Below are positions 45,501 to 54,846 of a DNA stretch of 64,000 bases, piece after piece (within the stretch, counting starts at the first letter, position 1; each line of letters opens with the position of its first letter). The notes under the pieces are model-generated. The model searched no databases. It saw only the letters and a list, made by a program, of their open reading frames with translations, and was not told the DNA's origin. Source of the stretch: Xanthobacteraceae bacterium. GTDB taxonomy: Bacteria > Pseudomonadota > Alphaproteobacteria > Rhizobiales > Xanthobacteraceae. Location of the stretch: the NCBI GenBank assembly GCA_031291445.1, contig JARLJA010000096.1, positions 124,001-188,000 of the forward strand, written 5' to 3'. The position numbers and the translations under genes were made by a program.

Positions 45501-46492
45501 GCCAGCCGTCGATAACGTTTGTCTGTTGTATAGAGTCCGGCCCCCTGGAGATGCAGACAATTCGCATGGTCGAGAGCCTGCGAAGATGGGGTGGGGCCTT
45601 TGCCGATAGTCCGATAATTGCCGTGACGCCCCGGCGGGGACCTCGCTTGACCAAGCCTACGATAGACGATTTGCAGCGGCTGCGTGTCGACCACGTGGTC
45701 GACGAGCGACCAAGCAGATACTCATGGTTCAAATTCTACAATAAGCCGCTGTCCCTGGCGCTCGGCGAAAAGATCGCGACGACGGAGCTGATCTGCTGGC
45801 TCGACAGCGATATTCTGATCGTTTCCGAGCCCAGCTTGTTCTCTCTATCGGAGTGCGAAGACTTCGCGGCCTGTGCTTCCGACAAGGAGATGGGTACGTC
45901 GGGTCCGTCCGACCCCTTCGAAGCCGTATGGCGGGCGAATTGTGGTGCGCTCGGCCTGGATATCGACGATTTGCCGTGGGTGACGACGGAGCGGGACAAA
46001 TGCAAAATTCGTCTCTACTGGAACGGAGGTGTTTTCGTCTACCGGCGCGTCACCGGGTTCGGCGCTCACTACCGCGATGTGTGCGAGAGGCTGATGGAGG
46101 CGCGCAACAAGATGAATTTCGTCGACTATTCCATTGGCATCAACGAAATGAGTGCCATCGGCATTGCGATGCATCTCCAGAAATTGAGATACCGGGCGCT
46201 GCCTCAGTCTCATAATTACAGCATCGGCAGCAAGACGTATCCGAATTTCTACAGGGAAGCGGATCTCCGCAGCGCCTGCGTCGTTCATTACCACGACGCC
46301 ATGTGGCCGTGGTTCTGGAGCACATTTATCGAGTGTTTGCGCGACACCCATCGAGGCGTCGCGGAATGGCTATCTCCACTGGGGCCGATGAAGAATCCGG
46401 CCACGACGTCAAGCCGGGTGATCGGGCGGCTTTACAGGTTCTTCCGGAGCGAACAGGAAAAGCGCTACCTGAAGCTCTGCTCCAGCGTTTGA
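45497..46492 (+). CDS. Putative glycosyltransferase, DxD type, TTG start, paralogue of the gene at 42896
   Basis: 331 aa. It matches the divergent paralogue over the whole length: ITFVCCIESGPLEMQTIR against TFLFCVESGYFEAQ, LICWLDSDILIVSEP as DxD block, DKEMGTSGPSDPF, and CVVHYHDAMWPWF. The aligned N-terminal strand requires a TTG start at 45497, since the next ATG is 18 residues in. The ribosome-binding site is weak, which would keep expression low. It ends the EPS locus. Confidence 0.7.
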   Translation: MSQPSITFVCCIESGPLEMQTIRMVESLRRWGGAFADSPIIAVTPRRGPRLTKPTIDDLQRLRVDHVVDERPSRYSWFKFYNKPLSLALGEKIATTELICWLDSDILIVSEPSLFSLSECEDFAACASDKEMGTSGPSDPFEAVWRANCGALGLDIDDLPWVTTERDKCKIRLYWNGGVFVYRRVTGFGAHYRDVCERLMEARNKMNFVDYSIGINEMSAIGIAMHLQKLRYRALPQSHNYSIGSKTYPNFYREADLRSACVVHYHDAMWPWFWSTFIECLRDTHRGVAEWLSPLGPMKNPATTSSRVIGRLYRFFRSEQEKRYLKLCSSV

Positions 46493-46572
46493 ACCCGGCG
46501 GTTGCCGCTGACGCGGCGCCGCGCTCCCCGCTCGTGCGATTCTGGCTGCGTCCGGAACGACTTTTGCGGTCC

Positions 46573-47610
46573 TCAGCTCAGCTTGGGGACCACCACCAGA
46601 TGGGTGACTTCGCCGCGGTCGTAGGCGCGCACGAAGGTCTCGTAGTCCTTGAACGACACGCAGCCGTTGGAGTCGCCGTTGGGGCCCAGCATGTAGGTGT
46701 GGGCCAGCAGACCGGACCGGCCGTAGACGTTGCCGTCGCCGACCGGGTTGAGCCGCAGCGCCCGCACCCCATGGAACAGGGCCTCGCGCAGCCTCAGGGC
46801 GTAGACGTGCGGCGGGGTCGCCCCGTGCATGCGCTCGCTGACGCGGTTCGGGTCGTCGAGCGCCGCGCCGAGGCCCGAATGGGCCTCGAGTCGCCGGCCG
46901 TCGGGCATGTACACGGTGTGGGCGGAGATGTCGTAGATCGCGGTCGTGTTCCGTTCCGGGGAACCGGCGCGGGTCGCCACGTTGGCGACCGAGACGTCGG
47001 ACAGTCCGCCGTCGGGCGACGCATAGGCGAGCTGAGTCCCGGCCGGCTTGTTGATGCCGAAGAATTTTTCCAGGAAATTGCGCTGATCGGGCGGCGCCGC
47101 GGCCAGCACGTTTTCCGTGGTCAGCGGCGGGCGCGAGGGGCCGCGGTTGGCGATGATGTGCGGCTCCGACGGCCGGGCCCTGGGCAGCGGCACGGTCTCG
47201 ACCACTGCCAGCGTCACCGTTGGTTCGACCTGCGGCTTGGCCGGCGCCTCGATGGCGCCGACGGCGGTGCCGTCGGCGTGGAAGGTCACGGGATCGGGCA
47301 GCCGCTCCGCGAAGGTGGTCGGTGGCGCCCCGAGCGACACGCTGGCGTCACGGAGCGGGTCATAGTCGTTGCGGTGGGGGTCGTAGATGTTTGCGAAGAC
47401 GTCCGGCCATCGCGCGGCGACCGCCACGTTGGCCGGGTCGCCGGCCGACGCCTCGTCGTTCATGCCGGCGATGTGGACGTAAAGCATGCCGGCGCCGAAC
47501 ACCGCTCCGAGCCCGGCAATGCAGGAACCGAGCAGGCCGGCGGACGTTAGGGCAAAGGCACGATTGCGACGTGGAGCGCGCTGAGCGCGCGCGTAGACCC
47601 CGTATGTCAT
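46573..47610 (-). CDS. tlde1/DUF2778 L,D-transpeptidase-like peptidoglycan enzyme
   Basis: 345 aa: an N-terminal membrane anchor (ALTSAGLLGSCIAGLGAVFG), a long Pro-rich linker (about 60-200), and a C-terminal tlde1-type domain with YDISAHTVYMPDGRR, then EAHSGLGAALDDP, then GLLAHTYMLGPNGDSNGCVS carrying the His and Cys of an L,D-transpeptidase-like site. Tlde1 relatives cut or exchange peptidoglycan peptides, and some are secreted effectors; no immunity-like gene is adjacent. GGAAGCGGGG precedes ATG 47610. A CtrA-type box lies 156 bp upstream. Confidence 0.82.
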   Translation of the reverse strand: MTYGVYARAQRAPRRNRAFALTSAGLLGSCIAGLGAVFGAGMLYVHIAGMNDEASAGDPANVAVAARWPDVFANIYDPHRNDYDPLRDASVSLGAPPTTFAERLPDPVTFHADGTAVGAIEAPAKPQVEPTVTLAVVETVPLPRARPSEPHIIANRGPSRPPLTTENVLAAAPPDQRNFLEKFFGINKPAGTQLAYASPDGGLSDVSVANVATRAGSPERNTTAIYDISAHTVYMPDGRRLEAHSGLGAALDDPNRVSERMHGATPPHVYALRLREALFHGVRALRLNPVGDGNVYGRSGLLAHTYMLGPNGDSNGCVSFKDYETFVRAYDRGEVTHLVVVPKLS

Positions 47611-47765
47611 CCCCGCTTCCAAAGCACTAGCAGTTCATCCCCACGACGGTGCCGCGCACGGCGGCGCTGTCGTCCGACACTTCACGATGGTGGTCTGACC
47701 CCCCAGGGCGACCGTCCCCGCCCGGCTGTCGCAGACCCTCTCGGCGGCATTAGGGCGGGGTTTAG

Positions 47766-47780
47766 TTAATTGCCAATTAA
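47766..47780. promoter_or_regulatory. CtrA-type box TTAA-N7-TTAA
   Basis: TTAATTGCCAATTAA is both a perfect 15-bp palindrome and an exact match to the alphaproteobacterial CtrA consensus TTAA-N7-TTAA. It sits between the MFS gene and the tlde1 gene, upstream of the latter. A near-palindrome TGGTTAACGTCAACCA lies at 47853-47868 in the same gap. Cell-cycle control of the wall enzyme is inferred. Confidence 0.55.
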
Positions 47781-47884
47781 GCGGCGCTATCTTGGGCAGG
47801 ATTGAGGCCAAAACGCCGAATGGCACCGCTCAATTCGTATTGTCGTTTCGCGTGGTTAACGTCAACCATGGTATTATAGCACCA

Positions 47885-49288
47885 TCAGAGGGCTTCTTTC
47901 TCGGCCTCGATCATGGTCGCGGTCGAGACGGCGAGATTACGCCGGGGCACCAGGCCGACGATCACCGCGGCGCAGGCCATCGACAGCGCCAGGATCGCGA
48001 GATTGAGCGGCAGCGGCGTGACGAAATGGCCGCCGAGATAGCCGCCGAGCTGCGAGCACAGGGCGCCGAAGCCCATTTGCAGGAAGCCCATGGCGCCGGA
48101 AGCGGTGCCGGCGGCCTGGGGGCGGACGCTGATCGCGCCGGCGGAGGCGTTGGCCATCGCGAAGGCGTTGCCGAACATGATGATCATGTGGGTGCCGTAC
48201 AGCCATGACGGCTGCTGGTTGAGCCCGGTAAAGCCAAAGATCGTGTTGAGGACCGCGCCGCTGATCTGGATGGCGAGGCCGAGCCAGATCATGCGGTCGA
48301 GGCCGTAGCGCGGCGACAGCCGCACCGAGACCAGGTTGCCGATCATGTAGGCGAAGCCGGCGCTGGCGAACCAGGCGCCGTATTCGGTCGGGGACCGGCC
48401 CATCGCATTGATCACCAGGTAGGGACCGCCGCCGGCGAAGGTGAAGATGATCGCGGAGGCGAGCATCTGGCAGGTCACGTAGCCGATGAAGGCGGGATTG
48501 CCGCCGAGCGCCCGCACGTCCTGGACGAAGCCGGTATCAGCGCCGGGCGCCGCGGCCCGGCGGGTCTCCGGCAGCGCCAGCAGGATCGCGACGATGGTCA
48601 GCGTGGTGACACCCGCCATCACGTAGAAGATCGAGCGCCAGCCGAACCAGTCGTTCAGGATGCCGCCGCACACCGGGCTCAGCATCTGCGCGATCATCAT
48701 GACCGCGATGACGAGGCTGATCATGCTGCCGACGCGGCTGCGGTGATAGATGTCGCGCACGATGGCCCGGCTCAGTACCATGCCGGTGGCGCCGCCGACC
48801 GCCTGCAGGAAGCGGCCGGCGATGAGCTGCGGCAGAGTCTGGGCGAAGATGCAGCCGATATTGGCGACGACCACCAGCGCGAAACCGCCCAGCAGCACGG
48901 GGCGGCGACCGAAGCGATCGGACAGCGGCCCCATCACCAGCTGCGACAACGCGAGCCCCACCATGAACAGCGACGACGTCAGCTGGGCGACTGAAATGTC
49001 CTCGGAAAACAGCGTCGCGAGGTGCGGCAGGACCGGCACCAGCATGTAGAGAGAGATCGGCGCGATGCCGTTCATCGCCACCAGGAGCACCAGCGTCATT
49101 CGCGTGGCGCGGCCCGAAGCGTCTTCCGGTGCGGGAACCGCGCCGACGGCCGGCTGGCCGGGGTCGCGCGTCGGGTGGTCACCGGACGGCGCGGCCGCGC
49201 TTTCGGCGGGCATGACGTCGCCGGAAATCCGCTGCCCGATCCTTCGGTTCATGCTCTCAGGCCGGTCGGCTGCGCCACGTTTGCTCAC
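47885..49288 (-). CDS. Bcr/CflA family multidrug efflux MFS transporter
   Basis: 467 aa, 12 membrane helices. Motif A is GPLSDRFGRRPVLLGGF near residue 120 and the Bcr-like RFLQAVGGATGMVLSRAIV with DIYHRSR near 158. About 60 extra residues at the N-terminus are Pro/Ala-rich and probably disordered. GTG 49288 has GGAG five bases upstream; ATG 49252 and ATG 49213 are alternatives. Exports drugs with proton antiport in known family members. Confidence 0.88.
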   Translation of the reverse strand: MSKRGAADRPESMNRRIGQRISGDVMPAESAAAPSGDHPTRDPGQPAVGAVPAPEDASGRATRMTLVLLVAMNGIAPISLYMLVPVLPHLATLFSEDISVAQLTSSLFMVGLALSQLVMGPLSDRFGRRPVLLGGFALVVVANIGCIFAQTLPQLIAGRFLQAVGGATGMVLSRAIVRDIYHRSRVGSMISLVIAVMMIAQMLSPVCGGILNDWFGWRSIFYVMAGVTTLTIVAILLALPETRRAAAPGADTGFVQDVRALGGNPAFIGYVTCQMLASAIIFTFAGGGPYLVINAMGRSPTEYGAWFASAGFAYMIGNLVSVRLSPRYGLDRMIWLGLAIQISGAVLNTIFGFTGLNQQPSWLYGTHMIIMFGNAFAMANASAGAISVRPQAAGTASGAMGFLQMGFGALCSQLGGYLGGHFVTPLPLNLAILALSMACAAVIVGLVPRRNLAVSTATMIEAEKEAL

Positions 49289-49378
49289 GAGCTCCGTTCG
49301 AAGGCTCCGGTCCGACGGCTCTGATCCGATGGCTCTGGTTGGCTTGGCGTCTCGAATGGCGGCGACGACGGCCCCCGC

Positions 49379-51208
49379 TCAGGCCCGCAGCGGCCGCGTG
49401 GCCGCGTCGAGCCACTGACGAGTCGCATCATCGAGCACAGCGCGCAACGTGTCGCGAACGCGGACGTGGTATGCATCGAGCCATGCAATCTCGTCGGCGG
49501 TCATGGTTGCCGCGTCGATCAGCGCCCGGTCGATCGGCGCCAGCGTCAGGGCCTCGAACCGGTTCATCGGCTTTTCGGCGCCGTCGATCTCCGCCGCGAC
49601 CACGAGTTCGAGATTCTCGATGCGGATGCCGTATCCGCCGGTCTTGTAGTAGCCGGGCTCGTTGGACAGGATCATGCCCCGTTTGAGCGGCGTGGTGCCG
49701 ATCTTGGAGATCCGGGCCGGACCTTCGTGCACCGACAGGTAGCTGCCGACGCCGTGGCCGGTGCCGTGCTCGAAATCGAGCCCGGCCTGCCACAGGAACT
49801 GGCGCGCCAGGCTGTCGAGCTGGGCGCCGCTGCTGCCGTCGGGAAACACGGCGCGCGCGATGGCGAGATGGCCACGCAGCACCCGCGTGAAGCGGTCGCG
49901 CATTTCGCGCGTCGGCGTGCCGACCGCGATCGTTCGGGTGACGTCGGTGGTGCCGTCCTCGTACTGGGCGCCGGAATCGATCAGCAGCAGGTCGCCGGGG
50001 GCGATGCGGCGGTTGTTCTTGCGGGTGACGCGGTAGTGGACGATGGCGCCGTTGGGGCCGGTCCCGGAGATGGTCGGAAACGAGACGTCCTTGAGGGCGC
50101 CGGTGTCGCGGCGAAAGGTCTCGAGCGCCTCGACGGCGTCGATCTCGGTCAGGTTTCCGCCGCCGGCCTCGCGGTCGATGAACGCGAGAAAGCGCGCCAG
50201 CGCCGCGCCGTCGCGAACATGGGCGGCGCGGCTGCCCGCGATCTCGGCGCTGTTCTTCACGGCCTTCAGCAGCGCGACTGGGTCGCTGCCGCGCACCGCC
50301 TTGCCGCCGGCGTCGCCGATCAGGCGGCCGAGCGCATCGGCGGCGGTAGCGGTGTCGAGCCCGATCGCCGCGCCGCGCCCGGCGAACTCGCGCAGGCGCG
50401 GGGCGAGCATGTCCGGTTCCGCGACCTCGGCGCTGGCCTCCAGATGGTCGCGCACCTGGTTGGTCAGCTTGCGACCGTCGATGAACAGCGTCGGCCGGCC
50501 GTCCTGCGGGATCAGCGCATAGGACAGCGGCAGCGGCGTATGCGCGACGTCGGCGCCGCGGATGTTGAAGGTCCAGGCCACCGCGTGGGAATCCGACAGC
50601 ACCAGGGCGCCGATCCGCAGCCGCGCGATCTCGGCGCGAATGCGACCGAGCTTGTCGGCCTCGCTCTCGCCGGCGAGGGAAAGGGGATGAAGCGTGACCG
50701 GGCCGAGCGGCGGCTGCGGCCGCTCCGTCCAGATCGCGTCGACCGGGTTGGAATCGACCGCAACCAGCTCGGCGCCGCCGGCGGCGCACACCGCTGCCAG
50801 CTTCTCCACGCTGGCGCCGGTGTGCAGCCAGGGGTCGTAGCCGAGGCGGTCGCCGGGGCCGAGACGGGCGGCCAGCCAGGCCTCCGGCGGCGGATCGATC
50901 AGCGACTCGACCGTCCAGGCCGTGGTGTCGACCTGCTGCGCCGCCTGCAGGGTGTAACGGCCGTCGACGAACACCGCCGCCTGATCGCGCAGCACGATGG
51001 CGAGACCGGCGGATCCGGTAAAGGCGGTGAGCCAGGCCAGCCGCTCCTCGGACGGGGCGACGTACTCGTTCTGCTGCTGGTCGGCCCGCGGCACGACGAA
51101 GCCGGTCAGATGGCGGCGGAGCAATTCCTCGCGGAAGGCCTTGAGGCGGGCCGAAAGGGCGACGCCGCCCTCGGGGTCCTCGAACGTCTGATAGATCGCT
51201 TCGAACAT
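49379..51208 (-). CDS. Aminopeptidase P family (Xaa-Pro aminopeptidase, M24B)
   Basis: 609 aa with two creatinase N-type domains and a C-terminal pita-bread peptidase. Metal ligands are visible: two Asp in LLIDSGAQYEDGTTDVTRTI, His in GTGHGVGSYLSVHEGP and two Glu in SNEPGYYKTGG then YGIRIENLELVV. It releases an N-terminal residue before proline, cytosolic. The 600-residue form is the usual length of the eukaryote-like branch found in alphaproteobacteria. ATG 51208 starts a typical MFEAIYQTFEDPE opening. Confidence 0.93.
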   Translation of the reverse strand: MFEAIYQTFEDPEGGVALSARLKAFREELLRRHLTGFVVPRADQQQNEYVAPSEERLAWLTAFTGSAGLAIVLRDQAAVFVDGRYTLQAAQQVDTTAWTVESLIDPPPEAWLAARLGPGDRLGYDPWLHTGASVEKLAAVCAAGGAELVAVDSNPVDAIWTERPQPPLGPVTLHPLSLAGESEADKLGRIRAEIARLRIGALVLSDSHAVAWTFNIRGADVAHTPLPLSYALIPQDGRPTLFIDGRKLTNQVRDHLEASAEVAEPDMLAPRLREFAGRGAAIGLDTATAADALGRLIGDAGGKAVRGSDPVALLKAVKNSAEIAGSRAAHVRDGAALARFLAFIDREAGGGNLTEIDAVEALETFRRDTGALKDVSFPTISGTGPNGAIVHYRVTRKNNRRIAPGDLLLIDSGAQYEDGTTDVTRTIAVGTPTREMRDRFTRVLRGHLAIARAVFPDGSSGAQLDSLARQFLWQAGLDFEHGTGHGVGSYLSVHEGPARISKIGTTPLKRGMILSNEPGYYKTGGYGIRIENLELVVAAEIDGAEKPMNRFEALTLAPIDRALIDAATMTADEIAWLDAYHVRVRDTLRAVLDDATRQWLDAATRPLRA

Positions 51209-51465
51209 GGCCCGAACTTAGATCATGACGCGCAGCGCTGGATACCGGATTTTCCGAAATCCATGTGGGTTGGAAAGATCAGCTACGCGCCGACCCAATA
51301 CGGCAATTTTTTGGCTGCAATCGCCGGGCCGGTGTGGCAGTGTTCTTTCAAGGTCCTGCTGACTGACGTCAGTGCGGTCCAGGCAGGCCACAAGGCCGCC
51401 AGACGGGTTCGCCGACCGGGGAAGCGTTCAAGGGTGTCGCAACTCTCGCAAGAGGGATTTCGCCG

Positions 51466-51678
51466 ATGCCCGCTTTTTCGTTCGAGAAGCTGCCACCCCC
51501 GGCCCGCCAGGAACCGGCGCCGGCAGGACCGGCCAATTCCCCGTCCCCGACCGACCCGTTCGCCCATGTGAATTCGCTGTCGTCGTCGGACTATGCGTCG
51601 ACCGACGATGTCAGGCCACGCCGCGGCTTCATGGTGCAGATGCTGGGGCGCTTCGCCAAGCCTCGCCCGCGCCAGTGA
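51466..51678 (+). CDS. Small hypothetical protein with Pro-rich middle
   Basis: 70 aa: MPAFSFEKLPPPARQEPAPA, then a Pro/Ser region and a C-terminal amphipathic FMVQMLGRFAKPRPR. AGAGGG lies about 12 bases before ATG 51466. The opening is familiar from short rhizobial proteins of unknown role. It stands alone, upstream of convergent prmA. Confidence 0.5.
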   Translation: MPAFSFEKLPPPARQEPAPAGPANSPSPTDPFAHVNSLSSSDYASTDDVRPRRGFMVQMLGRFAKPRPRQ

Positions 51679-51729
51679 GCGCGGGGAACGGTGCGATCCA
51701 GGCCGGTCGCAGGGTCGTGAAGACCCGCC

Positions 51730-52638
51730 TCAGGCCTTGCGCATCAGCAGGCTGGTCCAGCCGTCGAGCTGTAGGCGTTTGACCAGAACCAGACCGGCGG
51801 CGCGATAGGCTGCGATCACGGCGTTCGCCTGATGCGGCAGCAGCCCGGAGAGGATGACCAGGGCCGACGGCGCCAGATGCCGCGCCATCGGGGTCGCCAG
51901 CCGGCGCAGCGGATTGGCGAGAATGTTGGCCATCACCAGATCGAACGGCGCCCGTGCCCGGATTTTCGGCGAGGCGAAGCCCGGCGCGTGAATCGCCTCG
52001 ACGAAATCGCCCACCCCGTTGGCCCGCGCATTGTCGCGCGCCACGATCGCCGACCGCCGGTCGATGTCGCTGGCGAGCACCGGCTGCCGCAACGCCTTGG
52101 CGGCGGCGATGGCGAGGACGCCGGTGCCGGTGCCGAGATCGAGGGGGCGTCGCGGCCAGCGTGACCGCAGCACTTCGTCGAGCAGCATCAGGCAGCCGCG
52201 GGTGGTGCCATGATGGCCGGTCCCGAACGCCAGCGCGGCCTCGATCTCGATGCCGATGGCGTGGACGGGAACGCGCGCGCGGTCGTGCTGGCCGTGAACG
52301 ATGAAGCGCCCGGCGGCGACCGGGGCGAGTCCTTCGAGGCTCGACTTGACCCAGTCGCGCGCTTCGACCCGGTCGAAGGCGACGGAAGCGGCGGTCGCCG
52401 CATCGGACGCCAGTTCGACCAGGGCCCGCACCGCCGCCTCGTCGGGCTGCTCGCCGAAATAGACCGTGACATCCCAGTTGCCGTCCGGCCGCTCGAAGGC
52501 GGCGATGGCGGCTTCGTTGTTGTCGAAACTCTCGGCCAGCACGTCGACGACGCGATTGGCGCTGCGCTCGTCGCCCATGGCGAAGCTCGCGCGTGCCGCG
52601 GGGGCTGTCTCATTCGGTCCGGAGATGCTCGATTTCAT
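51730..52638 (-). CDS. prmA: Ribosomal protein L11 methyltransferase
   Basis: 302 aa, trimethylates L11 with SAM. The family FGTGHHGTTRGCL is near residue 138, DLGTGTGVLAIAAAK near 165 and MANILANPLRRLA (the NILA motif) near 232. Start ATG 52638. The region upstream carries a DnaA-box-like array at 52710-52787. Confidence 0.94.
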   Translation of the reverse strand: MKSSISGPNETAPAARASFAMGDERSANRVVDVLAESFDNNEAAIAAFERPDGNWDVTVYFGEQPDEAAVRALVELASDAATAASVAFDRVEARDWVKSSLEGLAPVAAGRFIVHGQHDRARVPVHAIGIEIEAALAFGTGHHGTTRGCLMLLDEVLRSRWPRRPLDLGTGTGVLAIAAAKALRQPVLASDIDRRSAIVARDNARANGVGDFVEAIHAPGFASPKIRARAPFDLVMANILANPLRRLATPMARHLAPSALVILSGLLPHQANAVIAAYRAAGLVLVKRLQLDGWTSLLMRKA

Positions 52639-52709
52639 CTGATTCTTTAGTGGGTTGGAGGTGGTGAGGGCCCGGCTTCAACAGCCTCCATCCCCAGCTC
52701 ATTCAGGGC

Positions 52710-52787
52710 TCGTCCACAGGGTTATGGTAACCGCCGTACAGACCTCTTCCACAGCCAATCCACAGACTTGTCAACAGCTTGTCCACA
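52710..52787. repeat. Cluster of DnaA-box-like 9-mers at helical spacing
   Basis: Five 9-mers ending in CCACA or CAACA lie in the prmA-EAL gap: TCGTCCACA (52710), TCTTCCACA (52745), CAATCCACA (52756), TTGTCAACA (52768) and TTGTCCACA (52779). The last four start 11, 12 and 11 bases apart, about one helical turn. TTGTCCACA has one mismatch to TTATCCACA; the others have two or more. All read in the same direction on the plus strand. Confidence 0.5.
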
Positions 52788-52820
52788 GGCTCGCCGGGTG
52801 CGGGTGGTGGACCGGCCGGT

Positions 52821-54047
52821 TCAGGTCGCGGCAAGCACCCGTCCGCGGTCGCGCGCCGCCCAATCGCCCATCCAGGCGAGGAATGCGTCGCGCGGCAGCG
52901 GCGCTGAAAACAGGAAGCCCTGTCCGAGATCGCAGCCGGCGGAAGCGAGCGCCTGCCGCGTGGCCTCGTCCTCGATGCCTTCGGCGACCACCTTCATCCG
53001 GAATTCATGCCCCAGCGCGATCGAGCCGCGGACGATCTTCATCAGATCGCCGTCGGTGAGGCAATTGCGGACGAAGGACTGGTCGATCTTCAGTTCGCTG
53101 AACGGCATCCGGGCCAGCGCCGACAGCGACGAATAGCCGGTGCCGAAATCGTCGATCGCCACGCCGACGCCCTTGATCCGCAGCCGCACCAGGACGTCGG
53201 TGGCCCGCGCGATGTCCGCCATCGCGACGCTCTCGGTAATCTCCAGCAGCAGCGACCGCGGCGACACGCCGCTGTCGACCAGGATGCGATCGACCTCGTC
53301 CGGCAGCGAGAGGTCCGTCAGCAGTGCGGCCGAGACATTCACCGCCAGGACGAAGTCGGGGACGCACTTGGCGAAGTCGCGGACGCAGGCGATCGAGCGG
53401 GACAGGATGCTTCGGGTGATCTCCCCGACCTGGCCGGTCGCCTCCGCCACGGCGACGAAGTCCGCGGGGTCGATGGCGCCGAGCGTCGGGTCCCGCCAGC
53501 GCGCCAGGGCCTCGCAGCCGGCGACCCGGCCGCTCGCCAGATCGATCTTGGGTTGGAACACCGGAAAGAACTCGTCGTTGTCGATGCCGCGGGCGATCGC
53601 CGCCGCCGTCATCGGCGGGAGCGTCGCGGTCGGCTCGCCGGCGGTATTGGGCGAGACCTTGCAGCCGAGCAGCGCGCTCAGCCGGGCGACGTCGATCGGC
53701 TTCGGTACCGCCACCGCGCCCGTGATGCCGGCGGCGTGGGCGAAGCGCACCGCCGCGTTGAGAATGCGTTCCTCGCAGCCGCTGGCGACGATGACACGCG
53801 GGATCGGCCGCAGCTGGGAGATCGATCGCAGCAGTTCGATGCCGTCGCGCTCGCCCAGCGCGAGATCGACGACAATGGTATCGAAGTGTTCGTTGCCGAG
53901 ATGGCCGTCGGCGGCATCGACCGACGCGGCGTGGACCACGCGAAAGCCGAGGCGGGCCGCAGCCGCGCCGATGATCGCGCGCTGCGTCCTGTCGTCGTCG
54001 GCGACCAGCAGCGCCGGCGGTAGGGCCCCGTCGAGGTCTCGTGGCAT
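52821..54047 (-). CDS. Response regulator with EAL domain (cyclic-di-GMP phosphodiesterase)
   Basis: 408 aa. Residues 1 to about 130 are a receiver: LLVADDDRTQ, phosphoacceptor Asp in IVVDLALGERDG near residue 60, and PKPIDV. Residues about 150-400 are an EAL domain with the catalytic CEALARW, NVSAALL, LEITESVAM, DDFGTGYSS and VAEGIEDEA motifs all intact, so an active phosphodiesterase. It would lower cyclic-di-GMP, a usual regulator of EPS. The gene is divergent from a receiver whose Asp region (LDLSLGERAG) is nearly the same. ATG 54047 start. Confidence 0.92.
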   Translation of the reverse strand: MPRDLDGALPPALLVADDDRTQRAIIGAAAARLGFRVVHAASVDAADGHLGNEHFDTIVVDLALGERDGIELLRSISQLRPIPRVIVASGCEERILNAAVRFAHAAGITGAVAVPKPIDVARLSALLGCKVSPNTAGEPTATLPPMTAAAIARGIDNDEFFPVFQPKIDLASGRVAGCEALARWRDPTLGAIDPADFVAVAEATGQVGEITRSILSRSIACVRDFAKCVPDFVLAVNVSAALLTDLSLPDEVDRILVDSGVSPRSLLLEITESVAMADIARATDVLVRLRIKGVGVAIDDFGTGYSSLSALARMPFSELKIDQSFVRNCLTDGDLMKIVRGSIALGHEFRMKVVAEGIEDEATRQALASAGCDLGQGFLFSAPLPRDAFLAWMGDWAARDRGRVLAAT

Positions 54048-54356
54048 GTCGGTCCTTCCCCGGCGCCGATGTCGGCTTGTGCCAAGGCTTGCTTTTACCG
54101 CAGGTCTTTTCAGTCGAGGTTAATCCGTCAGTGGAAATTCACGCCGGCGGGCGCTCGCGCCGGGCGGCCACCGTCAGCGTCAACGGGCAGTTAAGCCCTG
54201 CGCGGGCGGTCATCAGCTGACGCACATCATTTGTTTCATTCTTTGCACTATGTTTTGGCGGTCGAGCCGTCGCCGGGCGAACAGCCTTGCATATGGATCT
54301 GCGCCCGCGGCCGCAGCAGGTAAAATGACACGGGCTAAACTTCGAAGGGCGCAACT
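54048..54356. other. 309-base divergent promoter region
   Basis: The region lies between the EAL gene and the receiver gene and holds no convincing gene. It has an AT-richer block at about 54225-54250. No perfect palindrome of more than 10 bp was noticed. Confidence 0.35.
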
Positions 54357-54833
54357 GTGCACGACAGGGATGGGAATGATGGCCCCGGCGGGCAAATCTG
54401 GCTGAACGGAAAGCTTCCGACGTCGGCTCGTCTGCTGGTCATCGACGATGTCGCCGTCCACCGGATGATCATCTGCAAGGCCGCGCAGAAGGTCGGCTAT
54501 GCCACCCTCGAGGCCGGCAATGTCGGCGAAGCGATCGAGATCGCCCACAGCGTCGATCTGGCCGGGGTGACGCTCGATCTGTCGCTCGGCGAACGCGCCG
54601 GCGTCGAGGTGCTGCGGCGACTGGCCGAGCTCGGCCGCAAGACGCCGGTCATCATCATCAGCGGCGCCGATCCCAGGGGCACGCAGGCCGCCTTCGATCT
54701 CGGGGTCACGCTCGGCTTGACGATGCAGCCGCCGATCAGCAAGCCGGTCGATCTCGTCAAGCTGCGCGAGACCCTTGCCGAACTCGAGCTCAAGTGGCGC
54801 GTTCACCTGCACAGCTTCGCTTCGGTGGCGTGA
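54357..54833 (+). CDS. Stand-alone response regulator (receiver domain)
   Basis: 158 aa: about 22 leading residues, then a receiver domain with LLVIDDVAVHR, phosphoacceptor Asp in VTLDLSLGERAGVEVL near residue 74, SGADPRGT and PISKPVDLVKL. There is no output domain. Translation starts at GTG 54357. It is 13 bp upstream of the hybrid kinase, its probable phosphodonor. Its receiver closely resembles that of the divergent EAL regulator, suggesting duplication. Confidence 0.88.
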   Translation: MHDRDGNDGPGGQIWLNGKLPTSARLLVIDDVAVHRMIICKAAQKVGYATLEAGNVGEAIEIAHSVDLAGVTLDLSLGERAGVEVLRRLAELGRKTPVIIISGADPRGTQAAFDLGVTLGLTMQPPISKPVDLVKLRETLAELELKWRVHLHSFASVA

Positions 54834-54846
54834 CGGGCGTCCGGCG

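Noticed and set aside
49466-51571. A 701-residue plus-strand open frame
   Set aside because: It is antisense to aminopeptidase P, whose metal ligands are intact.
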